Positions 1 to 11,784 of a stretch of DNA of 64,000 nt are shown here, one piece after another (position 1 is the stretch's first letter; the number at the start of each line of letters is the position of its first letter). Under the pieces are notes generated by a model that did not search any database, was not told the DNA's origin, and saw only the letters and a list, made by a program, of their open reading frames with translations. Source of the stretch: Lojkania enalia (Eukaryota > Ascomycota > Dothideomycetes > Pleosporales). Both the position numbers and the translations under genes were made by a program. The stretch spans positions 1-64,000 of the forward strand of contig ML986683.1 of assembly GCA_010094045.1 (NCBI GenBank). The letters are read 5' to 3'.

Positions 1-95
1 GGAAAACTGCGTCTATTGACTAGAAATGCGAGACATGCTACATATATATCCCTGGACCTGCCAAGGGGCTAACTGTGAATAGCTTAGCCGTAACA
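1..95 (-). repeat. Partial LTR-like dispersed repeat, cut by the window edge
   Basis: Positions 1-95 are the reverse complement of about 50398-50495, with only a handful of differences, mostly transitions. Read on the minus strand, the element begins TGTTACGGCTAAG at position 95, a TG start typical of an LTR. The other end lies outside the window, so neither length nor target duplication can be checked. The LTR assignment is inference; the repeat itself is directly visible. Confidence 0.75.
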
Positions 96-211
96 AATGT
101 CTACTGGTTCATTAGAAGTCAGTACGTCACGTGTTCAATGTTGGATGGATCTGGCTAATCGGGCATCAGAAGAGTGGTTCTGTGCGCCATGACACACACG
201 CGACTCCGCCT

Positions 212-1249
212 ATGTTCATCCAAAAGGAGCATTGGAGGTACCAGACTATGAGAAGGGCAGAACTTGAAAGTGACTCGAACGTGATTGACCTACAAAATCG
301 TCATAATTTCACAGAAGAGCAAAGGCAAATATGGGCTCCCGCTGGCAATATCCCATCATCCCAAATACAAGCTGCGTGCGAGACATACAGTGGAGGCCAG
401 CCGCTCTCCACGGCTCCTTGCGATGCGCCCATATTTGAGAATCGAGACTTTCCTGGGCTACAAGTAATTCCTGGATTACTTCCACCGGAAACTCAGATCC
501 TCTTCACGTCTTGTTTGATGCATCGCGACTTGGCGGATCAGGGGCATAAGATTAATCTTCAAGCCGACTATAACATCCCCTATCCGCAACAGATGGGGTT
601 ATCAGCAGGGCCTCGAAGATTTGACACTTCGTTCTTCACCCGTGAGCGAGCGGCACCGGAAGACATTCTCATACCCAAAGTACTAGAAAAGCAAAAGCCA
701 CTCAATAATGAACAATTCCTCTACAGCAAGCTTCGCTGGCTCACATTGGGTGAACAGTACGACTGGCCAACCCGCAGTTATGCGAAACATTCTACACCAT
801 TTCCTAATGATCTCACGAGGCTCGTGATGGGCCTGTTTCCTCATATTCGGCCGGAGTCTGGGGTTGTTCTAATATACTCGGCTAAAGATTTCATGCCGGT
901 CCATCGCGACGTTAGCGAGCAATGCCAGCGTGCCCTTGCTAGCTTCAGCGTCGGTTGTGACGGCATATTCGTCATGGCGCGTGGTGAAGACGATGGCGAA
1001 GGGAATAATGCGCCGAGAACAGTTGCTATCCGAGTCCGTAGCGGTGACTGTGTGCACCTGACAGGGGAGGCTAGATGGGCATGGCATGCAATGGCTAGAA
1101 CGATACCCGGGACCTGCCCTTCATTCCTAGCGAGCTGGCCTGTCGGTACGCCAGGTGCGACGGCGCAGGAGGAGAGGGCATATCAAAAGTGGAAAGGATA
1201 CATGGCTACGAAACGAATCAACGTGAGCTGTCGACAGGTCTGGGGTTAG
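212..1249 (+). CDS. AlkB homolog 1-like 2-oxoglutarate/Fe(II) dioxygenase
   Basis: Single-exon gene, 345 aa from the ATG at 212; a second in-frame ATG at 248 is an alternative start. The frame is open further upstream but without an ATG. The protein matches the ALKBH1/Abh1 group, which oxidatively demethylates alkylated nucleic acid using iron and 2-oxoglutarate. Visible signatures are the iron triad HRD (H231, D233) with distal H292 in WAWHAM, the block around RSGDCVHLTG, and the C-terminal KRINVSCRQV with the 2-oxoglutarate-binding Arg near 335. All expected metal and cosubstrate ligands are present, so the product should be active. Substrate (DNA, tRNA or protein) cannot be told from sequence. 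It lies just inside the truncated repeat at the window edge; the next gene downstream is a broken transporter. Confidence 0.88.
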   Translation: MFIQKEHWRYQTMRRAELESDSNVIDLQNRHNFTEEQRQIWAPAGNIPSSQIQAACETYSGGQPLSTAPCDAPIFENRDFPGLQVIPGLLPPETQILFTSCLMHRDLADQGHKINLQADYNIPYPQQMGLSAGPRRFDTSFFTRERAAPEDILIPKVLEKQKPLNNEQFLYSKLRWLTLGEQYDWPTRSYAKHSTPFPNDLTRLVMGLFPHIRPESGVVLIYSAKDFMPVHRDVSEQCQRALASFSVGCDGIFVMARGEDDGEGNNAPRTVAIRVRSGDCVHLTGEARWAWHAMARTIPGTCPSFLASWPVGTPGATAQEERAYQKWKGYMATKRINVSCRQVWG

Positions 1250-2050
1250 CACTATCAGTGGTCAATGCCGACGCAATAGACGAACGGGAGCCAAGGGGCC
1301 AGAATCTTGGGGTATTTAATCAGTTGTGGGCGCGTCTGTGATACGAAGAGGCTGAACGGACGTGAGCATTGGTTCCATTCCATGGTATCCCGAATAGTAA
1401 TTCCACCAAATGGACGGGAGGATCCTGTGGCTTGCGCCAATCTCCGTCTACAGATCGTTAATTACCGACTTAGATTCTTGCCGTTGTTCCAGCCGATGAC
1501 TTCCCCACGGGAATCCCGTGTGACGGTGGACTAGTAAAGACGCTAGCGCGGTACTTCTCGCGAACCTAACTTAGACGTCCGACGTCTGCTCCCCGCTCTG
1601 ATCCCTACCTATGCAGATATTCCTGGCATCCCTTCACGTGTGAGCCTCTCTCCCGGTGTGCGAGTCTTTGACATCTGAAGCATTGCAACGCTTGTATTTA
1701 AAGCCTAAGCCGTCTTCATTTCCGCTATCACGTACCAAGATACCCGTTTCCTCAATCATCTCCTGTTAGAGCATGTGGCAAAAATGCCTATCAACCTAGT
1801 CCCACTTATTACTCCCGGCCGACAAGCGAGTCAGGAAACCCTACGGAGCGGCACGCTTGGATCTTCGCGCAAATCCGCGGGCATCCTGAAATCCAGATGG
1901 CTAAGGAGACGACCAACGTTCTAGGATAGATAGCATGGCGGACGTTTGCCGCGAGCCTGCTCTCCTGTATCTGACATGCTTATAAACGTTGCGAATCCCC
2001 ATAAAGTCGACCCTGCACATCTTCGCATTGTTTCCTTTTCGCGCACCTCG
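1250..2050. other. Intergenic, no gene seen
   Basis: No coding-like frame with recognisable protein signal. It may contain the lost 5' part of the UNC93-like pseudogene that follows, but no convincing N-terminal exon could be found. Confidence 0.5.
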
Positions 2051-2054
2051 TCGT

Positions 2055-3735
2055 ATTCGTTTTCCAGTAGATGCGAGTGAGATTGGGTTTTGCCGCAAAT
2101 TCGCTATCGCAGCCCATGGATGCAAAACGTCATCAGTGGCCTCTGGATATGCGCTTCAGCAGGTATGTATGTGGTCCTTAGCCTTCTGGGTGCTGGTGGT
2201 GGCCGTCCGGACTCTACGCAGGTTGCCCAAGTCGTGAATGCAACGCTATGCTCCGTTTGGTTCTTCTCGTCTTCCTTTGGTGGCTCTATCCTCAACAAAC
2301 TTGGTCCTGGAGTAACAATGTATATTGGCGTACAAACGTAAGTCGTCTATGTTGGCTCCCTATTGCACTACGATGAAACGGGCAAGAAGGGATATCCATA
2401 CGCTACAGGGCCTATTATGGGTATCAGTGCAGGAATGGTTTTCATCACGGCCGGTTACATCTCGACTGCCTATCCTGAAGAAAAGGAAAAGGGATCGTAT
2501 GCAACAATGTTAATAAATCTCCAAGCTTTGGGTACCATCATTGGAGGCATCATTGCAGTCATCATAAACAGGAACACCGATACCGCTGCTGGCGTACCGC
2601 GACCCGTTTACATCTCGTTCATCATGATCTGTGGTGGGTTGCTTGGACTACTGCTACTACGCCCACAGAAGCTCGGGCGAGACGACGGATCTGTGACTGC
2701 CGTCAATCCTGCAAAAGGTGCCTGAGAAGAATTAAAGCCGAACTTGATGATATTTTCCGATCCGATGTTGCTTATCATGTTTCCTGCATTCTTTCCGGCT
2801 GAATGTTTCCTAATCTATAGCAGCTCAGCCAACGGTAAGGACGTATAAGCATTTCGGATTTGCGTAGTAAGTTAATATCCCTCCAGCCTATCTTAACAAT
2901 TTACGAACTCGCTCGCTTCTCTCATTCGTCGCCGTCGTTCTCCAGATCCCAGCTGGATGGGCCCTGCAATGGATCCTTGACCGACCATATTGGGGCCGAC
3001 ACAAGCGCGGCCTCATCGGCTTGGCCACTGTAGCGGTACCAATGTTGGGAGCTTGGACTTGGGAAATGGTGAGATTGATACTTTGACATACACCGCCCAA
3101 TCTCTAACCCAAATCCTATAGATCCGAACTCGCAACTACAACCGGAATAACCTGCCCTATAACCCCACCGACTGGGATGAGCCAAGTTTCGGCTGGATCT
3201 TTGTGCTATTCATGATGACATGGGTATCTGCGTACGTTGTCAAACACTTATGCACAACTAAGAGAAAACTGATCAGATCCAGCAACTCTGGCATAGCACC
3301 GTCTACTACTGGACCGGCGCCCTGACTAACTCCCCCTAAAAACTCACTCATTACGTTGGCGTCTTCCGTGGTATTCTCGGCGCCGGTGAAGTCGTATGCT
3401 TCGGTCTGGACTCCAATAAGATCCTTATCATCGCCGAAGCAGGCGGTGTCCTCCTCTTCTACACCCTCGGCGTCGCAAGCTTCTATGACTTAGGCATATT
3501 CCATATCAAGGATACAAACTACGATAAGAATGAGGAGGGCGCCGTCATCCCGAATCATATATTGCACGGAATAGGCCTCACGAAAGGGCAGAACGCTAGG
3601 AAAATCCGGGCGGCGAGCGTGGAGAATGGGGTTGCGGCTATGTGGAAGAAGACTCCCGCGGAGAAGGTTCGCAATGGGGAGGGTATGGTATATATAAGGG
3701 GAATAAAAGATGAGCGGTCCAACATGAGAGTCTAA
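2055..3735 (+). pseudogene. UNC93-like (MFS) transporter, broken
   Basis: The translation follows fungal UNC93-like membrane proteins: YRSPWMQNVISGL, then a Gly-rich turn, then repeated hydrophobic segments. Introns are still visible at about 2835-2886 and 3069-3121, and probably near 3215-3260. The reading frame is broken several times. There is an in-frame TAA at 2339-2341 where a Tyr is expected, the frame resuming immediately (VVYVGSLLHYDE). There is an in-frame TGA at 2723-2725 where the family has Trp, a frame slip after the third intron, and a TAA at about 3341 before KLTHYVGVF. The 5' end also needs a frame slip just before YRSPW. The last block ends at the TAA at 3733-3735. Several independent lesions make this a pseudogene rather than an annotation problem. 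Most lesions are not RIP-type transitions, so decay by drift is likely. Confidence 0.82.
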
Positions 3736-4380
3736 GGTCTAAATATGTCATCGATCAGGTGGTGGGGGGCCTGGGTGTGGCCTCTCTAAGATTCGGCAGT
3801 TGTTCGTGTGCTATTGCTGGCATTTTTATGCTAGATCGCCTCCTGCACTAAGCGAGGCTCGGATATGTTGCGCTATATGGTGACAGAATGCGGATTCGAT
3901 GTTACCCATACATTTCAAATGAACAACCAACCTCTTGTAGACAGCATGCAAAGCACTCAGTCATAGATCAATCGGTCTACTTCTTCAGCTTGGAGCGGAT
4001 CCACGCTGTTCAGGCCTTCAAGCTGCCACTCCAGAGTTTCTGCACGCTCATGCGGGTTCGTACGGCATCGAACACGACGAACTCGTTCTAGTCTTGCGGA
4101 TATTTGCGCAACATCACAATGTCTACGGAAATATTGATAAAGGCGTTTGCCACAAGGTTGTAGAGTATCTGTCCACCATTATGCCATATGATAAAGACAT
4201 TATGGTTGACAATTTCTATCACTTTTATACCTCACCCCATGATGATATCGCTCCGCCAAGTATACACCCTCTACATAAACATACAAGCACAATTGAGTCT
4301 GATGTGTATCTTTCGCCAAGCAGCTGGAAACATATTCGCGCGTCAACACTTAAGCCTTGCAGGCTGTCACTTCCCACTTC
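3736..4380. other. Intergenic, nothing recognised
   Basis: Short open frames exist, for example around 4094-4441 on the plus strand, but none resembles a known family. The 3' part may hold the unrecognisable beginning of the HET pseudogene that follows. Confidence 0.45.
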
Positions 4381-4389
4381 GGCAGTTGG

Positions 4390-6072
4390 CTCTTTTGAAG
4401 AACCCTCTCTCCTGGTATGCCCGGAATTTGAGATACTATAATACGATTTTTACATTAACGGGAACATAACAACCATCAAATTCAGCGGGCAAACTTACAG
4501 CATTTCATTCAGTATCTTTTCAGCGCTTCTTAGGCTTCGAACGTTGAGTGATTCGAAGCTCATCTGGGTTGCCTCGATATGTATCAATTAGAACGATAAT
4601 ATTGAGAAGAATAATCCGATGAGCATGCTATGAGAAATACATGAAAGAACGGCTCGGCTGGTTGATTGGCTCGGAGAGGAGGCCGACGACTCAAGTCTAT
4701 ATTGTGAATATATTAGGACTTGGAAGGGGTTATACCAAAGAAGAAGCGAGTCAAAGACGTTGATGGTAGAATTCATGAAAAGTGATGACCAAAAAAAAAA
4801 ACACCATATATTGAGAAACACATGACCGCGGCCCAAGAGAAGCTTGTGCAACAGTCCTGGTTTTCTGAACTTTGAACCCTGCTCCAACTTACAGCCTGCA
4901 AATCAGCAACTGCAAAGTGCGGCGAGGATGCGGAAATATATTTCAGCTTCGTCACATTGAGCAACATTGTAGATCCTGTCATAGCACTATGGAAAGGGGT
5001 CTAAGTCAGGGTCATCAAATATGGTCACGCAAAAATTGAGTGAAATATTGTACCTGATGAATGGGTAGATTTCTCTATGTACTACCTAAAAAATGCATTT
5101 AGATGTAGATGTTCTTCAGCCGATCCAAGAGAACATATTTTTGGCATTTTTAGTCTCTTCAAAAGCGCTTGATGGAGATTGCTTATTGTCTCGATATTGC
5201 TGAAGCCTACAGGAAGTTCACGCAGAATTTATTGAATCACAAGGGAAGTCCACTAATCTGTTAATCCTCTTCGACTTCTCCGGGACCTCGGATCGAAAGG
5301 CCTCCCCCCCTTCCCGGGTGCCTGATTACGCTTCTAATTATTGCAATTACCGCGGTAGCAATATAATGCCATCCTGGCACAGTGAGCAACTACCAAGAAG
5401 TCTGGCACCAGTATTAAGATTCCAGGACGGCACCATGATTTCGAAAGGTGTACTTATTGACTAAATAACCGAGATCGGTACAACATTGCCTCCTTATAGT
5501 TCCCTAGGCACGCCGAGAATCTCTCATGTCTTGCAAGATTGAGGAACCCTTGCGCTTCGGGTAAAAAAAGCGATTTTGCTTCATCGTCACTGACGCAATT
5601 CTTGATACGATAGGGAGACGTTATAACGATGAATTTTATGATTTATGTATGTCGTCATTAACCCCAAGATTCGTGATGTGGTACAAGAGATGCGGTTCCG
5701 GAGTGCTGCGCCAGGGCGATCCAGATCTGTTAATTGAACTGGAAGCAATTCTTGCTTATAAGGAACCCATAGACGAGCCAAATGATAGTGAAAGGCGCGA
5801 ACTTTTGTCTCACTCTCAACTTTTCTACACGCTTATAAGGAGGCCAATGTGCTGTACAGATTATTTCCATTAGAACGGGGAACTATAGGTCTGGCACCTG
5901 GAGGAGCAAAAACAGGTGATCGAATAGTCTGGCTTGCTGGGGGCTTCGAGCCTGTTGTTTTGAGGGAGAGAGAATAAGGAATATGAGTGGATTGAGAGAT
6001 GTTACCTTTATGCCTTAAATGCGTATAAATTATTCGATGGAGCTAAGGAAGTGGTTGAATTAACGATACGCT
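4390..6072 (+). pseudogene. Heterokaryon-incompatibility (HET) domain gene, decayed
   Basis: Stretches of a HET-domain protein appear in order on the plus strand with frameshifts and stops between them. About 4500-4700 gives LLRLRTLSDSKLIWVASICI, equivalent to the HET hallmark around IWVDAICINQ, followed by RTARLVDWLGEEADDS. About 4815-4960 has the WF...CG segment, and about 5110-5160 gives ADPREHIFGIFSLF, the DPRD..YA.LGL equivalent. About 5290-5450 and 5590-5860 are open C-terminal stretches, and 5862-6072 gives GLAPGGAKTGDRIVWLAGG and a WIERCYLYAL end typical of HET C-termini. The codon after CIN is TAG where most relatives have Gln, a C-to-T change of the RIP type. Further breaks lie near 4630, 5463 (TAA), 5850 and 5970. 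The limits are approximate. Confidence 0.8.
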
Positions 6073-6407
6073 AATGGGATTCTGTTGACTCTAGTACGCC
6101 ATTGGAAAAATTCTCTTTGCGCCAGACCCTCTTGAAACGGCAATATAGATCCGCGAACCATGCCAATTTGCAGATGCCAGTTCGTACTTACTAAAAGATC
6201 GATACAACCGGCGTAAAACCACTAACTTTTCAAGGTTTGGTGGCCTTCTATCACGTGAGACTGGACGTCTATTCTAGGTTTAGTGTGGCCAAGCTCACAA
6301 GCCTGCACACTCGTGAACCCCGCAATCGTCATTTTTGTCAGTCCACTACTGGTTCGTACCTTTATTACACCCTTGAACACAAAAATTAGGACCCCGCTTG
6401 CCCCACA

Positions 6408-8132
6408 ATGTCGGATCTAGTTGCGGGATTCTCGAAGTTGAGTCCCTTCTCAAAGGTTAGAAAGACAGCCGATGACGAGGACGATGTTGGCGAAGAAATC
6501 GATGCCAATACCGTCGCCGGAGGCGGGCATGCGGCCAGGCAGACGGCAATCGCCAAAGAGCAGTTAAGGGTTAGCCATGCACTCAAATCCTTTCTTATAA
6601 AAGAGGGCGTTTCGACAGAAGATGAAATTGGCTTGGAATCCGTCCATCCTACTCCGGCGCTTCAAGCTCTGCTCAACAAGTCGCACATCAATATTCCCCC
6701 ACAGGCCTTGGATCGGAATTATCCTTTGCCGGACTACTTCGTTAGCTCAAGCCACAACACGTACTTGATGGCTCATCAGCTCTTTGGACAGAGCTCAGCG
6801 ACTGGGTATGAGACCGCGCTTAACACAGGATCGCGATGTGTAGAGATAGATGCGTGGGATGGGGATGACAACAAGGACGAACCCAAAGTTACACATGGGT
6901 ATACACTAGTGTCTAATATCCCATTTCGCAAGGTCTGTGAAACTATCAGAGATATTGTCGACAAGGAAGCTGTTGAAGAAGGTAATCCGTCGCCCATCAT
7001 GCTGAGTCTAGAGAACCACTGCGATGGTTATGGTCAATTGAGACTTGTCCAAATTATGAACGAAGTTTTTGGAGATCGTCTTCTGAGCAAGGCTGTCCGC
7101 GAGAAGGGCGCCGAGGAGCAAGAAGGTACCGGCGAGCATGCCACCCTTGCTGAACTAGGGTCCAAGATCGTCGTTATTGTCGAGTATCATCTACCTGACG
7201 AGAAAGAGAGCAGCGACAGCAGTTCCAGCTCCTCAGAAGACGAGGGAGAGAAGCAAGAGCATCAGAAATACCGGGCGCAGAAGAAAGCCACTCACGCCGG
7301 CGCCATTATTCCGGAGCTCGCGGAACTAGGCGTGTATGCCCAGTCTGTCAAGCCTGCCAGCAATTCCTGGTTTGAAAGCACTCTTGAGAATGCACCACAT
7401 CACCATCTCATCAATGTATCTGAGACGGGCCTCAAGGCGCACCTGCCTGAGCACAGTGCTGCTATCGCACGACACAATTCGCAGCATCTGATGCGCGTAT
7501 TTCCTAAAGGTACCCGCATCTCGTCGAAGAACCTCAGGCCAGTCCCATTCTGGGGCATCGGAGCCCAAATCTGTGCACTGAATTGGCAGACTTTCGGTGC
7601 AAGTTCACAACTAAACGAAGCGCTCTTCGCTGGGTCTGGCGGCTACGTATTGAAACCCGCCGCACTACGTGGCGGTGGTTCCGGTGAACTAAATACAGGG
7701 AAGAGGAAACGGCTACGTCTTCATGTAGCCGGTGCAACCGACGTTCCTCTGCCCACCGACCGCTCAGATGAAATTAGACCTTACTTAACGTGCACACTTG
7801 TTCACCCTTCTGACCTCAACTCTGAGCCTCCTAAGCGTAAGACAGCTGCTTACAAACCGCATAAGCTTGGGTTTTTCCACAAGGAGAATCCACCAGCTAC
7901 GGACCCATTTTGGAAGGACGTGTTGGAGTGGGACTACGAAGATAATGAGCTGGTGTTCTTAAGATTCTTAGTAAAGAGTGACGATTCCTTTGCCAGTAAC
8001 CCTACCTTTGCAGTTGGATGCGTTAGGCTGGCTTATGTAGTAGATGGCTGGGTATTTGTGAGACTTCTAGACTTGAAGGGCCATGAAACCAGGTGTACAC
8101 TCCTGGTTAAGTTTGAGATCCTAGATGCTTAA
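6408..8132 (+). CDS. Phosphoinositide-specific phospholipase C
   Basis: Intronless, 574 aa. This is a eukaryotic PI-PLC that should cleave PIP2 to diacylglycerol and inositol trisphosphate at the inner face of membranes. The X domain starts near residue 103, with catalytic H116 in SSHNTYL, the CVEIDAWDG block and second catalytic H163 in VTHGYTL. An acidic, Ser-rich linker around residues 265-285 separates it from the Y domain (about 300-425), which includes NFSETG-like NVSETG and GGYVLKP. A C2-type domain fills roughly residues 435-570. No PH domain is present, and the N-terminal 100 residues hold at most a reduced EF-hand-like region, so this is a short fungal PLC rather than a full PLC-delta layout. 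The ATG at 6408 is the first in frame. A CACGTG box lies at about 6252 upstream. Confidence 0.93.
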   Translation: MSDLVAGFSKLSPFSKVRKTADDEDDVGEEIDANTVAGGGHAARQTAIAKEQLRVSHALKSFLIKEGVSTEDEIGLESVHPTPALQALLNKSHINIPPQALDRNYPLPDYFVSSSHNTYLMAHQLFGQSSATGYETALNTGSRCVEIDAWDGDDNKDEPKVTHGYTLVSNIPFRKVCETIRDIVDKEAVEEGNPSPIMLSLENHCDGYGQLRLVQIMNEVFGDRLLSKAVREKGAEEQEGTGEHATLAELGSKIVVIVEYHLPDEKESSDSSSSSSEDEGEKQEHQKYRAQKKATHAGAIIPELAELGVYAQSVKPASNSWFESTLENAPHHHLINVSETGLKAHLPEHSAAIARHNSQHLMRVFPKGTRISSKNLRPVPFWGIGAQICALNWQTFGASSQLNEALFAGSGGYVLKPAALRGGGSGELNTGKRKRLRLHVAGATDVPLPTDRSDEIRPYLTCTLVHPSDLNSEPPKRKTAAYKPHKLGFFHKENPPATDPFWKDVLEWDYEDNELVFLRFLVKSDDSFASNPTFAVGCVRLAYVVDGWVFVRLLDLKGHETRCTLLVKFEILDA

Positions 8133-8768
8133 ACATTCTGTAAGCCTTCAGATTTGAATCCAGAGAAGCTCGCCTCTAACTTTATAAAGATTTGTTTTAA
8201 TTATAGCGACTTTCCAATCAGGTTATAACAGTGCTAGTTTTCGGATAAATGATGCCCTTCGCTTTAATGTTTTAATTACATCAAGTTTTTTTAGTCAATA
8301 AACACCTAGCAGAAAATATAGCTAAAAGAATTATAATTCCCGATATTGTTGGTGGAGATTTCACCAATGCAGTCCAAACGCCACTATATTGCCTTCCGAA
8401 GTGGCAACTACGTCAGGTCCTCTTCATAAGATTGTAGATGGCTGAAAGACCTCCGCAAATCACGGACCCCATAATTATGATTACACCATCCAAATAATCC
8501 ACAGAAACACTCTTTTCTGCGATATAAGTATCGCGCCCCGACATTCCGCTCGCTTCCGCGAGTTTATAATTCATGACATCCGAGGATTGTTTGTCGAGAA
8601 TTAGTTTAAAGCGCTTACTCATCCCCTTAATAAGAATTGGGGCATGCACGTTGCGTCATGGCTGAAGAGTGAAATGGAGCGTGAATTCAAAGATAAAATG
8701 AAATGAAATAGAAGACTAACAAAGCATTAGACTGTCGAACCTAGTTTCTCTGCTCTCCGCGGATCAAA
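8133..8768. other. Intergenic between PLC and catalase
   Basis: AT-rich, without a supported gene on either strand. It should contain the PLC terminator and the catalase promoter. Confidence 0.6.
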
Positions 8769-10587
8769 ATGGCTACTGTTCGTTCAAGTCTTCAGTTTGA
8801 ATCACAAATTTACTAATCGTTTTGAAGGCAACAGTTCCAGTTGTATACACCCTCGCAGAAGGTTCGTTTCCATCACCAAATATTCTCTCATCACGTAACC
8901 TACAATCTTGAGACTAATCACTCATAGGACGTCCCGTCCAGGACCCTACAACTCAAACTGTTCTTCGTGGAACGCCGCTACAAGGTGCAGGTCTTGCGCT
9001 ATTGGCCGACACCCAGCTGATTGAAACTTTGGCGCATTTTCCTCGAGAAAGAATACCAGATAGGTAGTCCATGGTCTATCCTTATTCGTCTCGCGTAATC
9101 TCTAATTTAATTTCTGAAGGGTCGTCCATGCCAAAGCGGCAGGAGCTTGGGGAGAATTCGAGGTTACTCACGATGTTACATCGATCACATCCGCAAACTT
9201 TCTTAGTAAAGTAGGCAAGAAGACAAAAGTCCTGATGCGAATCTCAACTGTAGCTGGAGATAAAGGATCCTCAGACACAGTTCGCGATGTGCGAGGCTGG
9301 GCCATGAAGTTCTTTACGGATGAAGGCAACTACGACATCGTTGGCAATGATATACCCGTCTTCTTCATCCGGGATCCCATTAAGTTCCCTTCACTCAACC
9401 GATCCCATCAAAAGCACCCGCAAACCAACGTCCCGGATTCAACCATGTTTTGGGACTTTCACAATAATAACCCTGAAGGTACTCACTGTTTGATGCACCT
9501 CTTCGGTCAACGTGGTGTTCCTGCTTCCCTGCGCCACATTAACGGCTACGGTGTCCACACCTTTAAATTCGGCAAGCCAGAAGATGGAACCTTCAGGTAC
9601 GTCAAGATACACTTTAAACCTGACGCCGGCATCACCACTCTCGATGCAACTGAGGCCGTTCGCCTCGCAGGCGAAGAACCAGATTACCATGTCAAGGACT
9701 TGTACAATGCGATCGAAAAAGGCGACTACCCGACCTGGACTATGTACATCCAAGTCATGGATCCCAAGGACGCCGAAACCTATCGCTGGAACATCTTCGA
9801 CGCGACGAAGATATGGCCCCACGAAGACTACCCACTTCAGCCCGTTGGCAAGCTCACGCTAAATAAGAACCCAGAGAATTATTTCGCGGATGTCGAACAG
9901 GCCGCTTTCTCGCCATCGACTATGGTCCCCGGAATTGGCCCATCGGCAGATATTATGCTGCAGGCAAGGATGTTTAGTTACCCAGATGCAGCGAGATATC
10001 GAGTGGGTCCGAACTACCAACAGCTGCCGTGTAACAGGGCGAAGTATGTATACTCGCCATTCCAGAGGAATGGCCCGGCTACCATCAACGGTAACTATGG
10101 CTCTGACCCATTCTATGGTAAATGCAACCTCAACTAGAGAAGGAATGTAAGTTTAGAGCTAATAGATGGTAGTCCGATCGAGTTTCAAGTCTATGAAAAC
10201 AACAGGCCCTACGCATGTCGCGCACGACGAATGGGTGAATGCGAAGGTTGAGGTCTACACGAGTGGTGCTGAAGAAGAAGATTTTGAGCAGGCAAGGGAT
10301 CTGTGGGATATCTTCCTGAAGCAGGGCGTTGATCAGATCTTTGTCGACAACGTAGCCGGCCATATGAAGTCTGCTCTACCAGGCGTCCAGACGAGGGCTA
10401 TCGGTGCGTATCCCCGACCAAGGATGGTGGATCAAACCCGGGAAGCTAACGAATATTAGAAATTTTCGCCAAGGTACGGCCAGAAATTGGCGAAAGGATT
10501 GAAAACAAGTTGAAGGGACTGAATGGTGAGCCCGACCATGTGAGGGGCCCCTATGGGCTGCAGGTTGCAATGGGAGGTGGTTATTAG
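8769..10587 (+). CDS. Monofunctional heme catalase, six exons
   Basis: Exons 8769-8777, 8828-8861, 8928-9063, 9120-10117, 10173-10403 and 10460-10587 join in frame to 511 aa. The acceptor at 8827, rather than the AG at 8834, is required to keep frame. The product is a small-subunit heme catalase dismuting hydrogen peroxide. Signatures are H63 in VVHAKAAGAWGEF, N136 in GNDIPVFFIRD, and the heme-ligand Tyr, about Y347, in FSYPDAARYR. The fifth exon uses the AG at 10171-10172, giving YVRSSF at the join as in relatives. The C-terminus ends in GGGY, so there is no PTS1 peroxisomal signal; no N-terminal secretion signal is evident, so the enzyme is probably cytosolic. The very short first exon, nine coding bases, is unusual but consistent. 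Confidence 0.93.
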
Positions 10588-10901
10588 GCTGGTCTTTTGG
10601 AAGTTCTGCATGTGCTACATTTAATTCTATAGCTTTTGTGCATATATGTGTGGCATAAGGCAGTTTTCCTCCGAAGAAACACCTAAGTGCTGTTAACGAT
10701 TGTGCTCTTCCATGTGGCTGCGAGATGACATCATGCGTTAATCTCCGTCCCAATCAATGCAAGCAGCTGCCTAAGCGTTACTCGCATCATGCCATTATTG
10801 TTTACGAAAGCCTCACTTCCATATCCATCAACCTACGTCGTGATAAGCTTTGAAAGCAACTTTAGCGCACCGCAAATCATCTTTGGCCACTGCAGGGCAC
10901 G

Positions 10902-11708
10902 ATGGAAGCATTCTCGTTTGCCCTATCAGCCCAACCATACAGCCCCGCATCGCCAAGACACACATTCGACAACTCTTCGTACGATCCATGGAGAGACAGT
11001 TATTGTTCGCAGCGCCTCATGCCTCCGGAGCTTGTCAATACTAATTTAGAAGCGTACCTCCTTTTCAATGGCGACGACCTAGTCCCTCAGCAATACGTCG
11101 GCTTGATGCACTACACGCAAGCCTTCGTCTCCGCGCTAGCACAACTCGCCAGGCTGCCCGGCGGCTTCGCGCCCGCCACTATCCTGCTGGTGGATTTCAC
11201 GGTGACAGTGCTGCGGGAGCAGATTCAGAATTTCTTCTTGCGTCTGCTGAATAGCCAGCGCATCCAGATATATTGTATTCTTGATGAAGCGTTGCTGCGT
11301 ATATGTCTCGATGAATGGGAGCGAGACGACGACGTCTCAGGACCGCTTCAACCTTGGGGCGAAGCTATTTGTCCACTCGCACACGACATTTCAAGCGCAG
11401 TCGACATGATTCCGAAATGGGCCGAAGCGGAGAGCGCTTGGCTAGCGAGGCTGTGGGATATCAAACCAGAAACATTAGCCGGAGATGGGTCCTGGATTCA
11501 TCAATGGTATTTTGCAAGGACGCGGAAGTTTCTGGAAGAGAGTATGAAGGTGTATAGTATAAGGACGAGAGTTAATAAGTGCGTGGACGGAAGATTGCCA
11601 GCGGAGTTGGTGGATACGATTGTTGGAGATGTGCTACGGTATTATGATGTGCCGACGGGAGGGTTGAGGAGAAAACACCTCCCCGCAGGCAAAGGAAAAC
11701 ATAGTTGA
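10902..11708 (+). CDS. Hypothetical protein
   Basis: Intronless open frame of 268 aa from an ATG at 10902. I do not recognise the family. The composition looks like a real globular protein: a hydrophobic middle (residues about 80-130) with alternating helices, several Trp, and a C-terminal segment RLPAELVDTIVGDVLRYYDV. This last part resembles the LPxELxxxI core often seen in F-box-like or small fungal orphan proteins, but it sits at the C-terminus. No signal peptide or membrane segment is convincing. The length and codon use agree with the neighbours. Confidence 0.7.
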   Translation: MEAFSFALSAQPYSPASPRHTFDNSSYDPWRDSYCSQRLMPPELVNTNLEAYLLFNGDDLVPQQYVGLMHYTQAFVSALAQLARLPGGFAPATILLVDFTVTVLREQIQNFFLRLLNSQRIQIYCILDEALLRICLDEWERDDDVSGPLQPWGEAICPLAHDISSAVDMIPKWAEAESAWLARLWDIKPETLAGDGSWIHQWYFARTRKFLEESMKVYSIRTRVNKCVDGRLPAELVDTIVGDVLRYYDVPTGGLRRKHLPAGKGKHS

Positions 11709-11784
11709 GGAAACTGGGAGTATAGTCCCCGATAATTGTGGTAGTATAATGAATTATACCAATTTCTCTACCTATGTACCGTTG

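Noticed and set aside
2341..2362. Intron starting GTAAGT in the UNC93-like gene
   Set aside because: The protein similarity runs straight through the putative donor with no missing residues; it is a nonsense codon.
4588..4887. Minus-strand 99-codon frame
   Set aside because: Antisense to readable HET blocks on the plus strand.
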